Positions 6,818 through 14,035 of a DNA stretch of 23,402 nt are shown here, in pieces. Origin of the DNA: Streptomyces fulvoviolaceus (GTDB lineage: Bacteria > Actinomycetota > Actinomycetes > Streptomycetales > Streptomycetaceae); NCBI RefSeq assembly GCF_000718165.1, contig NZ_JOEY01000099.1, positions 1-23,402 on the forward strand, given 5' to 3'. The translations under genes were made by a program, and so were the position numbers. The notes below the pieces were generated by a model that worked only from the letters and a program-made list of their open reading frames with translations, was not told where the DNA came from and searched no databases. Every line of letters starts with the position of its first letter. Position 1 is the stretch's first letter.

Positions 6818-7816
6818 TTACGCCGCCGCGTCGAACCCGGTGTCCCGCGCGAGCTTCTTCAGCTCGAGCAGGGCGTGCTTCTCGATCTGGCGGATGCGTT
6901 CGCGGGTGAGGCCGTGCTCCTTGCCGACCTCGGTGAGCGTGCGCTCCCGGCCGTCATCGATGCCGTACCGCATCTTGATGATGGAGGCCGTGCGCTGGTC
7001 GAGGCGGCCGATGAGGTCGTCGAGTTCCTCGCTGCGCAGGAGAGTCAGCACGGACTGCTCCGGGGACTCCGCGGAGGTGTCCTCGAGCAGGTCGCCGAAC
7101 TGGGTCTCGCCCTGGTCGTCCACCGGCATGTTCAGCGAGACCGGGTCACGGGCCCAGTCCAGCACGTCGATCACGCGGTCCGGCTTCGAGTCGAGCTCGG
7201 CGGCGATCTCCACGGGCTCCGGGTCGCGGCCGTGCTCGCGGTTGAACTCGCGCTGCACACGGCGGATCCGGCCCAGCTCCTCCACCAGGTGGACGGGCAG
7301 CCGGATGGTGCGCGACTGGTCCGCTATCGAGCGGGTGATCGCCTGGCGGATCCACCAGGTCGCGTACGTCGAGAACTTGAAGCCCTTGCGGTAGTCGAAC
7401 TTCTCGACCGCGCGCACCAGGCCGGCGTTGCCCTCCTGGATCAGGTCGAGGAGCGGAAGACCGCTGCGCGGGTAGCGGCGGGCGACCGCCACGACCAGCC
7501 GGAGGTTGGAACGGATGAAGACGTCCTTGGCACGCTCACCCTCGGCGACCAGGGCCTCGAGCTCCTCGCGGGTGGCGTCCGCCCGGGACTCCGCCTCGCC
7601 CTCGAGAACCTGTCGCGCGAACACACCCGCTTCGATGATCTGGGACAGCTCGACTTCCTTGGCGGCGTCGAGCAGCGGTGTGCGCGCGATCTCGTCGAGA
7701 TACATGCCGACCAGGTCGCGGTCGGCGATCTCGCCGCCATGGACGCGAACACTGCGTGCCGCGTCGCTGGTCCCGCCGGTGGCGGACTTACGACGGGCGA
7801 CGGCACGGGTTGCCAT
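6818..7816 (-). CDS. hrdD: RNA polymerase sigma factor HrdD (group 2, sigma-70 family)
   Basis: A 332-residue sigma factor directing RNA polymerase to promoters of the vegetative class. Region 1.2 is at about 30-62 (DLVGMYLDEIARTPLL). Region 2 is at about 97-170, with the highly conserved stretch from RSNLRLVV through DLIQEGNAGL to TWWIRQAITR. Region 3 lies near 175-250, and the region 4.2 helix-turn-helix at 293-318 (LTEVGKEHGLTRERIRQIE). It lacks the long acidic N-terminus of the principal sigma HrdB, and the length equals what I recall for S. coelicolor HrdD. The start at 7816 is fixed by AAGGGAG six nt upstream; the frame stays open to 8194, but that extension overlaps the divergent acetyltransferase gene. 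The upstream sigma-R promoter matches the reported regulation of hrdD by oxidative-stress sigma-R. Confidence 0.95.
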   Translation of the reverse strand: MATRAVARRKSATGGTSDAARSVRVHGGEIADRDLVGMYLDEIARTPLLDAAKEVELSQIIEAGVFARQVLEGEAESRADATREELEALVAEGERAKDVFIRSNLRLVVAVARRYPRSGLPLLDLIQEGNAGLVRAVEKFDYRKGFKFSTYATWWIRQAITRSIADQSRTIRLPVHLVEELGRIRRVQREFNREHGRDPEPVEIAAELDSKPDRVIDVLDWARDPVSLNMPVDDQGETQFGDLLEDTSAESPEQSVLTLLRSEELDDLIGRLDQRTASIIKMRYGIDDGRERTLTEVGKEHGLTRERIRQIEKHALLELKKLARDTGFDAAA

Positions 7817-7930
7817 GCGTGCTCCCTTGCGATGGTGAGGTCGGGTGGTCCTTCGGACGCTCAGCACCGTCACCGAGGCCCTCCCGGTACTGTCCGGACT
7901 CTCCTCGGGTGCCCTGCATCCGATGGAAAC

Positions 7931-7957
7931 AACGACTGGAATCCGGACAGAATTCCC
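7931..7957 (-). promoter_or_regulatory. Sigma-R (thiol-stress) promoter of hrdD
   Basis: On the minus strand GGGAAT (7952-7957) is followed after exactly 18 bp by GTT (7931-7933), a perfect match to the sigma-R consensus GGGAAT-N18-GTT. Transcription would start near 7924 and give a leader of about 108 nt. hrdD is a known member of the sigma-R regulon in S. coelicolor, which supports this call. Confidence 0.85.
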
Positions 7958-8017
7958 AACCCGACCCTCTATTTTTCTGATCATGCAGTACCCTGTGCCG
8001 CCACACGAGGAGGCGGG

Positions 8018-8548
8018 ATGCCGTCGGAACGCACAGAGGTGCAGGTCAGGCCGGGAGTCGAGGGTGACCTCACCGCCCTCACCGACATCTACAACCACTA
8101 CGTACGTGAGACGCCCATCACATTCGATACCGCCGTCTTCACTCCGGAAGAGCGCCGCCCTTGGCTGCTCTCCCACCCTGAAGACGGCCCGCACCGGCTG
8201 ATGGTTGCCACGGCGGCGGACCCGACAGGCAACTCACAGGAGATCCTCGGTTACGCCACATCCAGCCCGTTCCGTCCGAAGGCCGCGTACGCGACCTCCG
8301 TGGAGGTCACCATCTACCTCGCCCCGCACGCGGGCCGCCGTGGCATCGGCACGCTCCTCTACAAGGCCCTCTTCGAGGCCCTGGCGGGCGAGGACGTGCA
8401 CCGTGCCTACGCGGGCATCGCCCAGCCCAACGAGGCGTCCACGCGGCTGCACGAACGCTTCGGCTTCCGGTACGTCGGAACGTACCGGGAAGTGGGCAGG
8501 AAGTTCGGCCGCTACTGGGACGTGGCCTGGCACGAGAGGGACCTGTAG
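8018..8548 (+). CDS. GNAT N-acetyltransferase, phosphinothricin acetyltransferase-like
   Basis: A 176-residue cytoplasmic acetyltransferase using acetyl-CoA. The acetyl-CoA-binding loop is GRRGIG (106-111), preceded by the beta-strand VEVTIYLAPH. PN.AS..LHE..GF (about 137-150) and EVGRKFGRYWDVAW (158-171) are hallmarks of the Pat/Bar-like branch. That branch acetylates the amino group of phosphinothricin or methionine sulfoximine/sulfone, and many chromosomal members are general amino-acid-analogue detoxifiers. The start at 8018 follows GAGGAGG (8007-8013) with 4 nt spacing; the much longer open frame upstream runs antisense to hrdD and is not coding. It is divergent from hrdD, with about 200 nt between starts. 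The exact substrate is not determinable. Confidence 0.88.
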   Translation: MPSERTEVQVRPGVEGDLTALTDIYNHYVRETPITFDTAVFTPEERRPWLLSHPEDGPHRLMVATAADPTGNSQEILGYATSSPFRPKAAYATSVEVTIYLAPHAGRRGIGTLLYKALFEALAGEDVHRAYAGIAQPNEASTRLHERFGFRYVGTYREVGRKFGRYWDVAWHERDL

Positions 8549-8567
8549 ACCAACCGGAAAAGCCTCG

Positions 8568-9359
8568 TCAGCCGAACTGCACCGACCGCTTCGCCATCCC
8601 CATCCAGAACCCGTCGATCACCGACTTCTGCGAGTCCAGCTCACCACTGACCTCCGCCGCCCCCATGGCCACGAACAGCGGGGCGAAGTGCTCGGTGCGC
8701 GGGTGGGCGTAACGGCCTGCCGGGGCCTTGTGCAGGAAGTCCAGCAGGCCGTCCCAGTCCCGCGTCTCCAGCGCGCGCCGACCCCAGTCGTCGAACTCCG
8801 AGGACCAGGTGGGCACTCCCCCGCCGGTGTGCCGCAGGGCGGCCAGGTTGTGGGTGAAGAAGCCGGAGCCGACGATCAGGACGCCCTCGTCGCGCAGCGG
8901 CGCCAGCTTGCGGCCGATCTCCATCAGCCGCACCGGGTCGAGGGTCGGCATCGAGATCTGCAGGACCGGGATGTCGGCGGACGGGAACATCTCGACGAGT
9001 GGGACGTAGGCGCCGTGGTCGAGTCCGCGGTCCGGGATGTCCTGCACGGGGATGCCGGGAGCGCGCAGCAACTTACGTACGGAATCGGCGAGTTCGGGGG
9101 CGCCGGGCGCACCGTACGTCACCTGGTAGTAGTGCTCGGGGAAGCCCCAGAAGTCGTAGACGAGGGGGACCGGCCGTACCGCGCCGAGGGCGAGCGGGGC
9201 CTCCTCCCAGTGGGCGGAGACCATGAGGATCGCCTTGGGGCGGGGCAGGTCGGCGGACCAGGCGGCGAGCTCGCCGGGCCAGATCGGGTCGTCGGCGAGC
9301 GGCGGGGCGCCGTGGCTCAGATAGAGGGCGGGCATGCGCTCCTGCGTGGCGGCGGACAT
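8568..9359 (-). CDS. LigB/DODA-type extradiol ring-cleavage dioxygenase
   Basis: A 263-residue class III extradiol dioxygenase related to 4,5-DOPA dioxygenase (E. coli YgiD and plant DODA), using a metal to open catechol rings. Likely metal and catalytic histidines are visible: His16 (LYLSHGAPP), His50 (MVSAHWEE), His115 (GLDHGAYVPL), His170 (SGFFTHNL) and His224 near the C-terminus (PRTEHFAPLFVAMGAA). Length matches the family (about 260). GGAGGAG lies 8 nt before the ATG at 9359. It is divergent from a MarR regulator across a 131-bp gap with inverted repeats. Catecholic or quinone-forming compounds are therefore the likely inducer and substrate (inference). Confidence 0.87.
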   Translation of the reverse strand: MSAATQERMPALYLSHGAPPLADDPIWPGELAAWSADLPRPKAILMVSAHWEEAPLALGAVRPVPLVYDFWGFPEHYYQVTYGAPGAPELADSVRKLLRAPGIPVQDIPDRGLDHGAYVPLVEMFPSADIPVLQISMPTLDPVRLMEIGRKLAPLRDEGVLIVGSGFFTHNLAALRHTGGGVPTWSSEFDDWGRRALETRDWDGLLDFLHKAPAGRYAHPRTEHFAPLFVAMGAAEVSGELDSQKSVIDGFWMGMAKRSVQFG

Positions 9360-9384
9360 GACGGCGACTCCTCCAAGGGCTGTT

Positions 9385-9423
9385 GCTTCAAGCCTGAAGC
9401 ACGATCTGCTTCAACTTTAAAGC
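9385..9423. promoter_or_regulatory. Two inverted repeats in the DODA/MarR divergent promoter
   Basis: GCTTCA-agcc-TGAAGC (9385-9400) is a perfect 6-4-6 inverted repeat. GCTTCAA-ct-TTAAAGC (9408-9423) is a 7-2-7 repeat with one mismatch. The centres lie 23 bp apart, two helical turns, and further TTCAA words follow at 9431 and 9461. They are good candidates for MarR dimers controlling both divergent genes. Confidence 0.55.
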
Positions 9424-9455
9424 TTCTACTTTCAAGACTGTACGCGCCATTTGTT

Positions 9456-9461
9456 TAAGAT
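9456..9461 (+). promoter_or_regulatory. Candidate -10 box of the marR gene
   Basis: TAAGAT fits TANNNT. It would start transcription near 9468, inside the AAGGAGA at 9464-9470, leaving GTGGGG (9482-9487) as the probable ribosome binding site for the ATG at 9491. No convincing -35 is seen, which is common for regulator-controlled promoters. Confidence 0.35.
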
Positions 9462-9490
9462 TCAAGGAGAGTCCTCGTAGAGTGGGGTAC

Positions 9491-10000
9491 ATGAACACGG
9501 CATCCACACCCGCTGAAGAGCCAGAGTGGCTCACCGAAGAGGAGCAGCGCGTCTGGCGCTCCTACCTGCACGCCTCCACCCTCCTCGAAGACCACATGGA
9601 CCGCCAGCTCCAGCGTGACGCGGGCATGCCGCACATCTACTACGGGCTCCTCGTCAAGCTCGCCGAGTCCCCGCACCGACGGCTGCGGATGACCGAGCTG
9701 GCCATGTACGCGAAGATCACCCGCTCCCGCCTCTCCCACGCGATCGCCCGCCTGGAGCGCAACGGCTGGGTGCGGCGCGAGGACTGCCCCTCCGACAAGC
9801 GGGGCCAGTTCGCGGTGGTCACGGAGGATGGCCTGGAGGTGCTGAGGAGCGCCGCGCCGGGCCATGTCACCACCGTACGGAACGCGGTGTTCGACCGGCT
9901 CTCCCCCGAACAGCAGAAGTCCCTCGGCGAGATCATGCAGATCGTCGCCGAGGGACTCCAGCCCAACGAAGCGGGTGCGGACCTGCCCTGGCTCCGCTGA
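9491..10000 (+). CDS. MarR-family transcriptional regulator
   Basis: A 169-residue winged-helix regulator. Residues about 50-115 form the wHTH (GLLVKLAESPHRRLRMTELA, then ITRSRLSHAIARLERNGWVRRE and the wing with DKRGQFAVVT). Helices at both ends form the dimer interface. The single cysteine (Cys99) lies in the wing, not at the N-terminal position used by OhrR-type peroxide sensors, so thiol sensing is not assumed. A GTG at 9482 in the same frame is an alternative start with AAGGAGA 11 nt upstream. It is divergent from the ring-cleavage dioxygenase gene and probably controls it and itself. The following pump gene is convergent and separated by a strong terminator. Confidence 0.87.
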   Translation: MNTASTPAEEPEWLTEEEQRVWRSYLHASTLLEDHMDRQLQRDAGMPHIYYGLLVKLAESPHRRLRMTELAMYAKITRSRLSHAIARLERNGWVRREDCPSDKRGQFAVVTEDGLEVLRSAAPGHVTTVRNAVFDRLSPEQQKSLGEIMQIVAEGLQPNEAGADLPWLR

Positions 10001-10031
10001 GCCGCTCGCTCAGCCGAACCAGGGCAGGTCC
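9979..10031. terminator. Bidirectional terminator hairpin overlapping the marR stop
   Basis: GGACCTGCCCTGG (9979-9991) pairs perfectly over 13 bp with 10019-10031. Inside, GCTGAGC (9996-10002) pairs with GCTCAGC (10008-10014) around a 5-nt loop. The upstream arm encodes the last residues of MarR (DLPWL). It separates marR from the convergent pump gene and could stop transcripts from both sides. Confidence 0.75.
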
Positions 10032-10108
10032 TCTGTGCCGTACGTACGGAGCGTCCCCATCCCCGTACGTACGTCAGGTTCCGAAGGGGTACGACCGGAC
10101 GGTCGCCG

Positions 10109-11659
10109 TCAGTGGGCGACCACCGGCACCTTGATGTCGTCCCCTTCTTCTGCGGATCCCTCGCCGGAACCGGTCACGACGGAGGTGTCCGGGCGGCCGG
10201 CGTTGACGAGGGTCACGACGATGACCGCGGCGAGGACCAGCATGCCGACGGCGAACCAGATCGCGTTGGTGTAGCCGTGCACCATGCCCTCCAGCTGGAC
10301 CAGCTGCTGCTGCGAGCGGGAGGATGCGGAGCCGATGTGGTCCGCGACGTAGGTGGTCGTGGCCGACGCGGCGATCGTGTTCAGCAGGGCCGTACCGATC
10401 GCGCCGCCCACCTGCTGCGAGGTGTTGACCATCGCGGAGGCGACACCGGCGTCCCGGGGCTCGACGCCCAGGGTGGCCAGGGACATGGCGGGCATGAACG
10501 CCGTACCCATGCCGAGGCCGAGCAGGAGCATCGCCGGCAGGATCGTCGAGGCGTAGGACGAGCCGATCTCCAGCTGGGTCATCAGGAGCATGCCGACCGC
10601 GGCGACCAGGAAGCCGGGGCCCATCAGCAGGCGGGCCGGGAGCCGGGTCATCAGGCGGGTGCCGATCTGGGTCGAGCCGACCATCATGCCGACGATCATC
10701 GGCATGAAGGCGAAGCCGGTCTTGATCGGCGTGTAGCCCTTCACGATCTGCAGGTAGTAGGTCAGGAACAGGAAGGTGCCGAACATCGCGATGATGGCGA
10801 TGCCGAGCGAGAGGTAGATACCGCCGCGGTTGCGGTCGGTGATCACGCGCAGCGGCAGCAGCGGGGCCTTGACCTTGGCCTCGGTGACGACGAACGCGAT
10901 GAGCAGGACCGCCGACGCCACGAACATGCCGACCGTCAGGGAGTCGCCCCAGCCGTTGGACTCGGCGCGGGTGAAGCCGTAGACGAGCGCGACCAGGCCG
11001 AGGGTGGACAGGAGCACGCCCGGGATGTCGAGCGGGTTGCGGTTGCGGCCGCCCTCCGGCTCACGGATGACGAAGTACGCGCCGAGCGCCGCGGCGATGG
11101 CGAACGGGATGTTGACGAAGAACGTCCAGCGCCAGTCCATGTACTCGGTCAGCACGCCGCCGAGGATGAAGCCGACGGCGCCGCCGCCACCGGCGATCGC
11201 ACCGTAGATGCCGAACGCCTTGGCGCGCTCCTTGGCGTCCGTGAACATCACGGCGAGCAGGGAGAGCGCGGCGGGCGCGAGCAGGGCGCCGAAGACACCC
11301 TGGAGGGCGCGGGCACCGAACATCATCGCCTCGTTGGTGGCCGCACCGCCGAGCGCGGAGGCCAGGGCGAAGCCCGCCAGACCGACGACGAAGGCGTTCT
11401 TACGGCCCCACAGGTCGGCGATCCGGCCGCCGAACAGGAGCAGTCCGCCGAAGGCGAGGGCGTAGGCCGTGACGACCCACTGGCGGTTGCCGTCGGAGAT
11501 GCCCAGGTCGGTCTGGGCGGACGGCAGGGCGATGTTCACGATGGTCGCGTCGAGCACGACCATCAGCTGGGCGAGCGCGATGAAGACGAGCGCTTTCCAG
11601 CGGTTGGCGTCGCCGGTCTGCGCGGCGGCGCCGGGAGCCTTGGAGGCTGTTTCAGACAT
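10109..11659 (-). CDS. DHA2-family MFS drug efflux transporter
   Basis: A 516-residue 14-helix exporter. TM1 has the motif VVLDATIVNIALPSA, the TM2-3 loop has GGRIADLWGRKNAF, and TM5 has the exporter motif C region (GGGGAVGFILGGVL). The start is taken at the ATG 11659 (MSETASKAPG), with GTGGG 7 nt upstream; a GTG four codons earlier (11671) is possible but has no ribosome binding site. It lies 131 nt behind a TetR gene on the same strand, a common regulator-pump arrangement, and is probably the TetR target. Its relative at 2255-3817 shares the family but not close sequence. The substrate is unknown. Confidence 0.88.
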   Translation of the reverse strand: MSETASKAPGAAAQTGDANRWKALVFIALAQLMVVLDATIVNIALPSAQTDLGISDGNRQWVVTAYALAFGGLLLFGGRIADLWGRKNAFVVGLAGFALASALGGAATNEAMMFGARALQGVFGALLAPAALSLLAVMFTDAKERAKAFGIYGAIAGGGGAVGFILGGVLTEYMDWRWTFFVNIPFAIAAALGAYFVIREPEGGRNRNPLDIPGVLLSTLGLVALVYGFTRAESNGWGDSLTVGMFVASAVLLIAFVVTEAKVKAPLLPLRVITDRNRGGIYLSLGIAIIAMFGTFLFLTYYLQIVKGYTPIKTGFAFMPMIVGMMVGSTQIGTRLMTRLPARLLMGPGFLVAAVGMLLMTQLEIGSSYASTILPAMLLLGLGMGTAFMPAMSLATLGVEPRDAGVASAMVNTSQQVGGAIGTALLNTIAASATTTYVADHIGSASSRSQQQLVQLEGMVHGYTNAIWFAVGMLVLAAVIVVTLVNAGRPDTSVVTGSGEGSAEEGDDIKVPVVAH

Positions 11660-11713
11660 GGGGATACCCACTTCGGGACTTCGTGACGGAAAAAGGTGTC
11701 GTAAGGGGACGGC

Positions 11714-11729
11714 CCGTCATCGGTGACGG
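11714..11729. promoter_or_regulatory. Small hairpin between tetR and the pump gene
   Basis: CCGTCA-tcgg-TGACGG is a perfect 6-4-6 inverted repeat in the gap between the TetR stop (11791) and the pump start (11659). It may be an mRNA stem or an operator for a separate pump promoter. It differs from the operators upstream of the TetR gene, so a second regulator is possible. Confidence 0.3.
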
Positions 11730-11790
11730 CCGGAAAAGTCGGTGTGGTGACTGGCGTGAAGCGCTGAACTAATCGGTCAGGGCCGGCCGG

Positions 11791-12432
11791 TCAGGCCTGG
11801 CGGAGGTCCTCCATGGTCACGGCCGTGCCCAGCAGGGTGGAGCGGGCCGGGGCCCGCAGTCCGTCCAGGAACAGCTGCAGATGACGGTGTACGAAGCGGT
11901 CGGCGCTGAGGCAGCCGATGCCGGCCGGGGGCCGGCTGAGCTGGACCGCGGCGACCAGCACGTCGCCGACGCCGACGTCGGGGCGGAGCTGACCGGCGGC
12001 CTTGGCCCGGTCCATCAGCTGCTCGACGAGCTGCTCGATGCGTTCGCGCGAGGCCACGAGGTCGGGGTGGTTCTGGTCGAAGGTCGAGGAGGCCATCGGG
12101 CACAGCGCGCTGATCCGCTCGTCGGCGGAGACGTGCACGAAGCGCTCCAGGGCCTCGAAGGCGTCGCCGGTCTCGGCGAGCGCGAGCTCGGCCGCCTCCG
12201 ACGTACGGTCCATGACCGAGCAGACGACCTCGCGGACGAGGGCGTCGCGGTCCGGGAAGTTGCGGTACACCGTGGCGTTGCCGACGCCGGCCCGGCGGGC
12301 GATCTCGTCGAGCGGCACGTCGGGGCCGAACTCGGTGAGCATCTCGCGGGCGGCGGTGACGATCCGCTCCCGGTTGCGCAGGGCGTCGGCGCGCGGCCGG
12401 GTCACCTTTCGCTGCACAGCGGTCGCGATCAC
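11791..12432 (-). CDS. TetR-family transcriptional repressor
   Basis: A 213-residue regulator. The TetR DNA-binding domain spans about residues 20-66, with the helix-turn-helix VPLDEIARRAGVGNATVYRNF. The C-terminal ligand domain is of the kind found with SbtR/AcrR-type proteins that sense hydrophobic drugs. The GTG start at 12432 has GAGGAG 6 nt upstream. Two copies of a 17-bp palindrome in inverted arrangement lie just upstream (12463-12521), so autorepression is very likely. The same strand carries the DHA2 pump downstream, its probable target. Confidence 0.87.
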   Translation of the reverse strand: MIATAVQRKVTRPRADALRNRERIVTAAREMLTEFGPDVPLDEIARRAGVGNATVYRNFPDRDALVREVVCSVMDRTSEAAELALAETGDAFEALERFVHVSADERISALCPMASSTFDQNHPDLVASRERIEQLVEQLMDRAKAAGQLRPDVGVGDVLVAAVQLSRPPAGIGCLSADRFVHRHLQLFLDGLRAPARSTLLGTAVTMEDLRQA

Positions 12433-12462
12433 GGCGTACTCCTCGGGTGACTGGTGTGCGAT

Positions 12463-12521
12463 CCGGGGAGCGTCTCCCCGTTTCGCGCGGACACACGTCT
12501 AAACGGGGAGACGCTCCCCGG
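12463..12521. promoter_or_regulatory. Double palindromic operator upstream of tetR
   Basis: A perfect 21-bp inverted repeat (12463-12483 and 12501-12521) is separated by 17 bp. Each arm contains its own palindrome, CGGGGAG-N3-CTCCCCG, next to an AT step (GTTT or AAAC). The arrangement gives two TetR-dimer sites whose centres lie about 38 bp apart, bracketing the likely promoter of the TetR gene (31-89 bp upstream of its GTG). Confidence 0.7.
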
Positions 12522-12548
12522 TTATTTCGGGTTGAGGAGAAATCGTCG

Positions 12549-12564
12549 TGTGACCTGAGTCACA
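12549..12564. promoter_or_regulatory. Crp-type site upstream of the metalloprotease gene
   Basis: TGTGACCTGAGTCACA is a perfect TGTGA-N6-TCACA, and it also fits the GTG-N6-GNCAC consensus reported for Streptomyces Crp. It lies 125 bp upstream of the metalloprotease ATG and 117 bp upstream of the divergent TetR start, so it could act on either. Binding is inferred from the motif match. Confidence 0.55.
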
Positions 12565-12688
12565 TGATCGACGGCGAGAAACCCACGTTCGGTCTCCTCC
12601 AACGCGCGCCCCCGCACCCCTCGACACAGGGTGATCGAAAGGGTGCAGCCCGTGGACCTGCGGCTGCCGTGGACGGAGAGGGCCGTGC

Positions 12689-13972
12689 ATGCAGCAGAGC
12701 AGTCGTCGGATACGCCCGCGCCGTGTGGCCGCCCTCGTGTCGGTGACGGCGCTGACCTTCGCGGTCAGCACGTCGGCCGGCACCGGTCACCTCACGGCGG
12801 GTTCCACAACGGCGGCCGGGGCCGGCCCGATCGCGCTGTCCCGCTCCTCCGTGCACGGCCCCTGCATGATCAACGGCGGACCGGCCGTCCAGATGTCCGA
12901 GGGCGTCCCCACCTCCGGCGGCTACTCCCGCTCCACCGGCACCGTGCGCGCCCTGACCCTGATGGTCGACTTCTCCGACGCCCCCGGCCGGGGCAGAGCC
13001 CTCGACCGCTACCGCGAGTTCTTCCCGCAGACCCAGGACTGGTTCCGCACCAGTTCCTACGGCCGTCTCGACTACCGCCCCGAGACCCCGGTCCCCGACT
13101 GGCTGCGCATGCCGAAGCCCTTCCGGTCCTACGACATAGAGCGCGGCGCCCCCTTCGACCCCGGCTACCGCCGGCTGGTCCAGGACATCGTGGCCGCCGC
13201 CGATCCCCAGGTGGACTTCCGGTCGTACGACTTCCTGAACGTGCTGGTGACGCCGAACGCCGGCCCCTCCGCGCTGGACACGGTCCTGTCGGTGACCTTC
13301 GCGGGCAACCCCGAGGCCCCGGTCGCGGACGGCGTCCCCGTCTCGAACGCCTCCTTCGTCTACTCCCGCCAGGACGACGGCTCCGGCACCTACGACCGGA
13401 CCGGCTACCGGGTCCTCCCCCACGAGAACGGCCACGTCTTCGGCCTGCCCGACCTCTACACCCAGGAGGGCGGGGGCGCGGTCGGCCACTGGGACATCAT
13501 GAGCGAGGACTGGGGGGCCAACAACGACCTCCTCGGCTGGCACAAGTGGAAGCTCGGCTGGCTGGACGGGACCCAGGTGAACTGCGTGACGACCCCGGGG
13601 ACCACGGAGTACACGCTGACGCCGCTGGCCCGTCCGGGCGGCGCGAAGCTCCTCTTCGTTCCCCTGAGCGACCGCACCGGGTACGCCGTCGAACTGCGCA
13701 CCCGCGAGGGCAACGACGAGACCGTGTGCCGTCCGGGCGTGCTGATCTACAAGGTCGACGCGGACGTCGACACCGGCATGGGCCCGGTGAAGGTGTACGA
13801 CTCCCAGCGTGACAGCGGCGGCTGCACCCGCAGCCCGAACGTCCACGCCGAGCTGTCGGACGCGCCCTTCGCTCCCGGGGAGGAGTTCCGGGACCTGGGG
13901 AAGGGGGTCCGGATCCAGGTGGCGGGGGCGGACGCGGACGGGAACTACCGGTTGCTGGTGACGCGGCGGTAG
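12689..13972 (+). CDS. Secreted M6-family (immune inhibitor A-like) metalloprotease
   Basis: A 427-residue protein with a Sec signal peptide: basic n-region (RRIRPRR), hydrophobic core at about 13-27, and likely cleavage near residue 30 (STSA/GT). The zinc-binding motif HENGH is at 245-249, followed by GLPDLY (252-257) with the third metal ligand Asp and by HWDIMSEDWG (267-276), which supplies the Met-turn. This HExxHxxGLPDLY...WDIM pattern defines peptidase family M6. The rest is a beta-rich C-terminal part without repeats or anchor, so it is released outside the cell as a single-domain exoprotease. GGAGAGG precedes the ATG by about 7 nt. It is a single-gene unit with a Crp-type site upstream. 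Substrates are unknown; protein feeding or peptide processing is the family expectation. Confidence 0.9.
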   Translation: MQQSSRRIRPRRVAALVSVTALTFAVSTSAGTGHLTAGSTTAAGAGPIALSRSSVHGPCMINGGPAVQMSEGVPTSGGYSRSTGTVRALTLMVDFSDAPGRGRALDRYREFFPQTQDWFRTSSYGRLDYRPETPVPDWLRMPKPFRSYDIERGAPFDPGYRRLVQDIVAAADPQVDFRSYDFLNVLVTPNAGPSALDTVLSVTFAGNPEAPVADGVPVSNASFVYSRQDDGSGTYDRTGYRVLPHENGHVFGLPDLYTQEGGGAVGHWDIMSEDWGANNDLLGWHKWKLGWLDGTQVNCVTTPGTTEYTLTPLARPGGAKLLFVPLSDRTGYAVELRTREGNDETVCRPGVLIYKVDADVDTGMGPVKVYDSQRDSGGCTRSPNVHAELSDAPFAPGEEFRDLGKGVRIQVAGADADGNYRLLVTRR

Positions 13973-14035
13973 GAGCCGGGGCCGGGTGGCCGGGGATTAC
14001 GGTAGGCCTGCCGCGATCGCCGTACCGGAGAGCCG

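Noticed and set aside
6248..8017. Plus-strand open frame extending the acetyltransferase gene far upstream (590 codons)
   Set aside because: It runs antisense through all of hrdD; the acetyltransferase family start coincides with GAGGAGG and the ATG at 8018.
7817..8194. N-terminal extension of the hrdD frame to 8194
   Set aside because: It overlaps the divergent acetyltransferase gene, has no sigma-factor homology, and the AAGGGAG site fixes the start at 7816. The sigma-R promoter also lies inside the extension.
10038..10074. Two CCGTACGTACG palindromic words after the marR terminator
   Set aside because: Short self-complementary CGTACG words are frequent in this kind of genome, and no promoter or gene start is near them.
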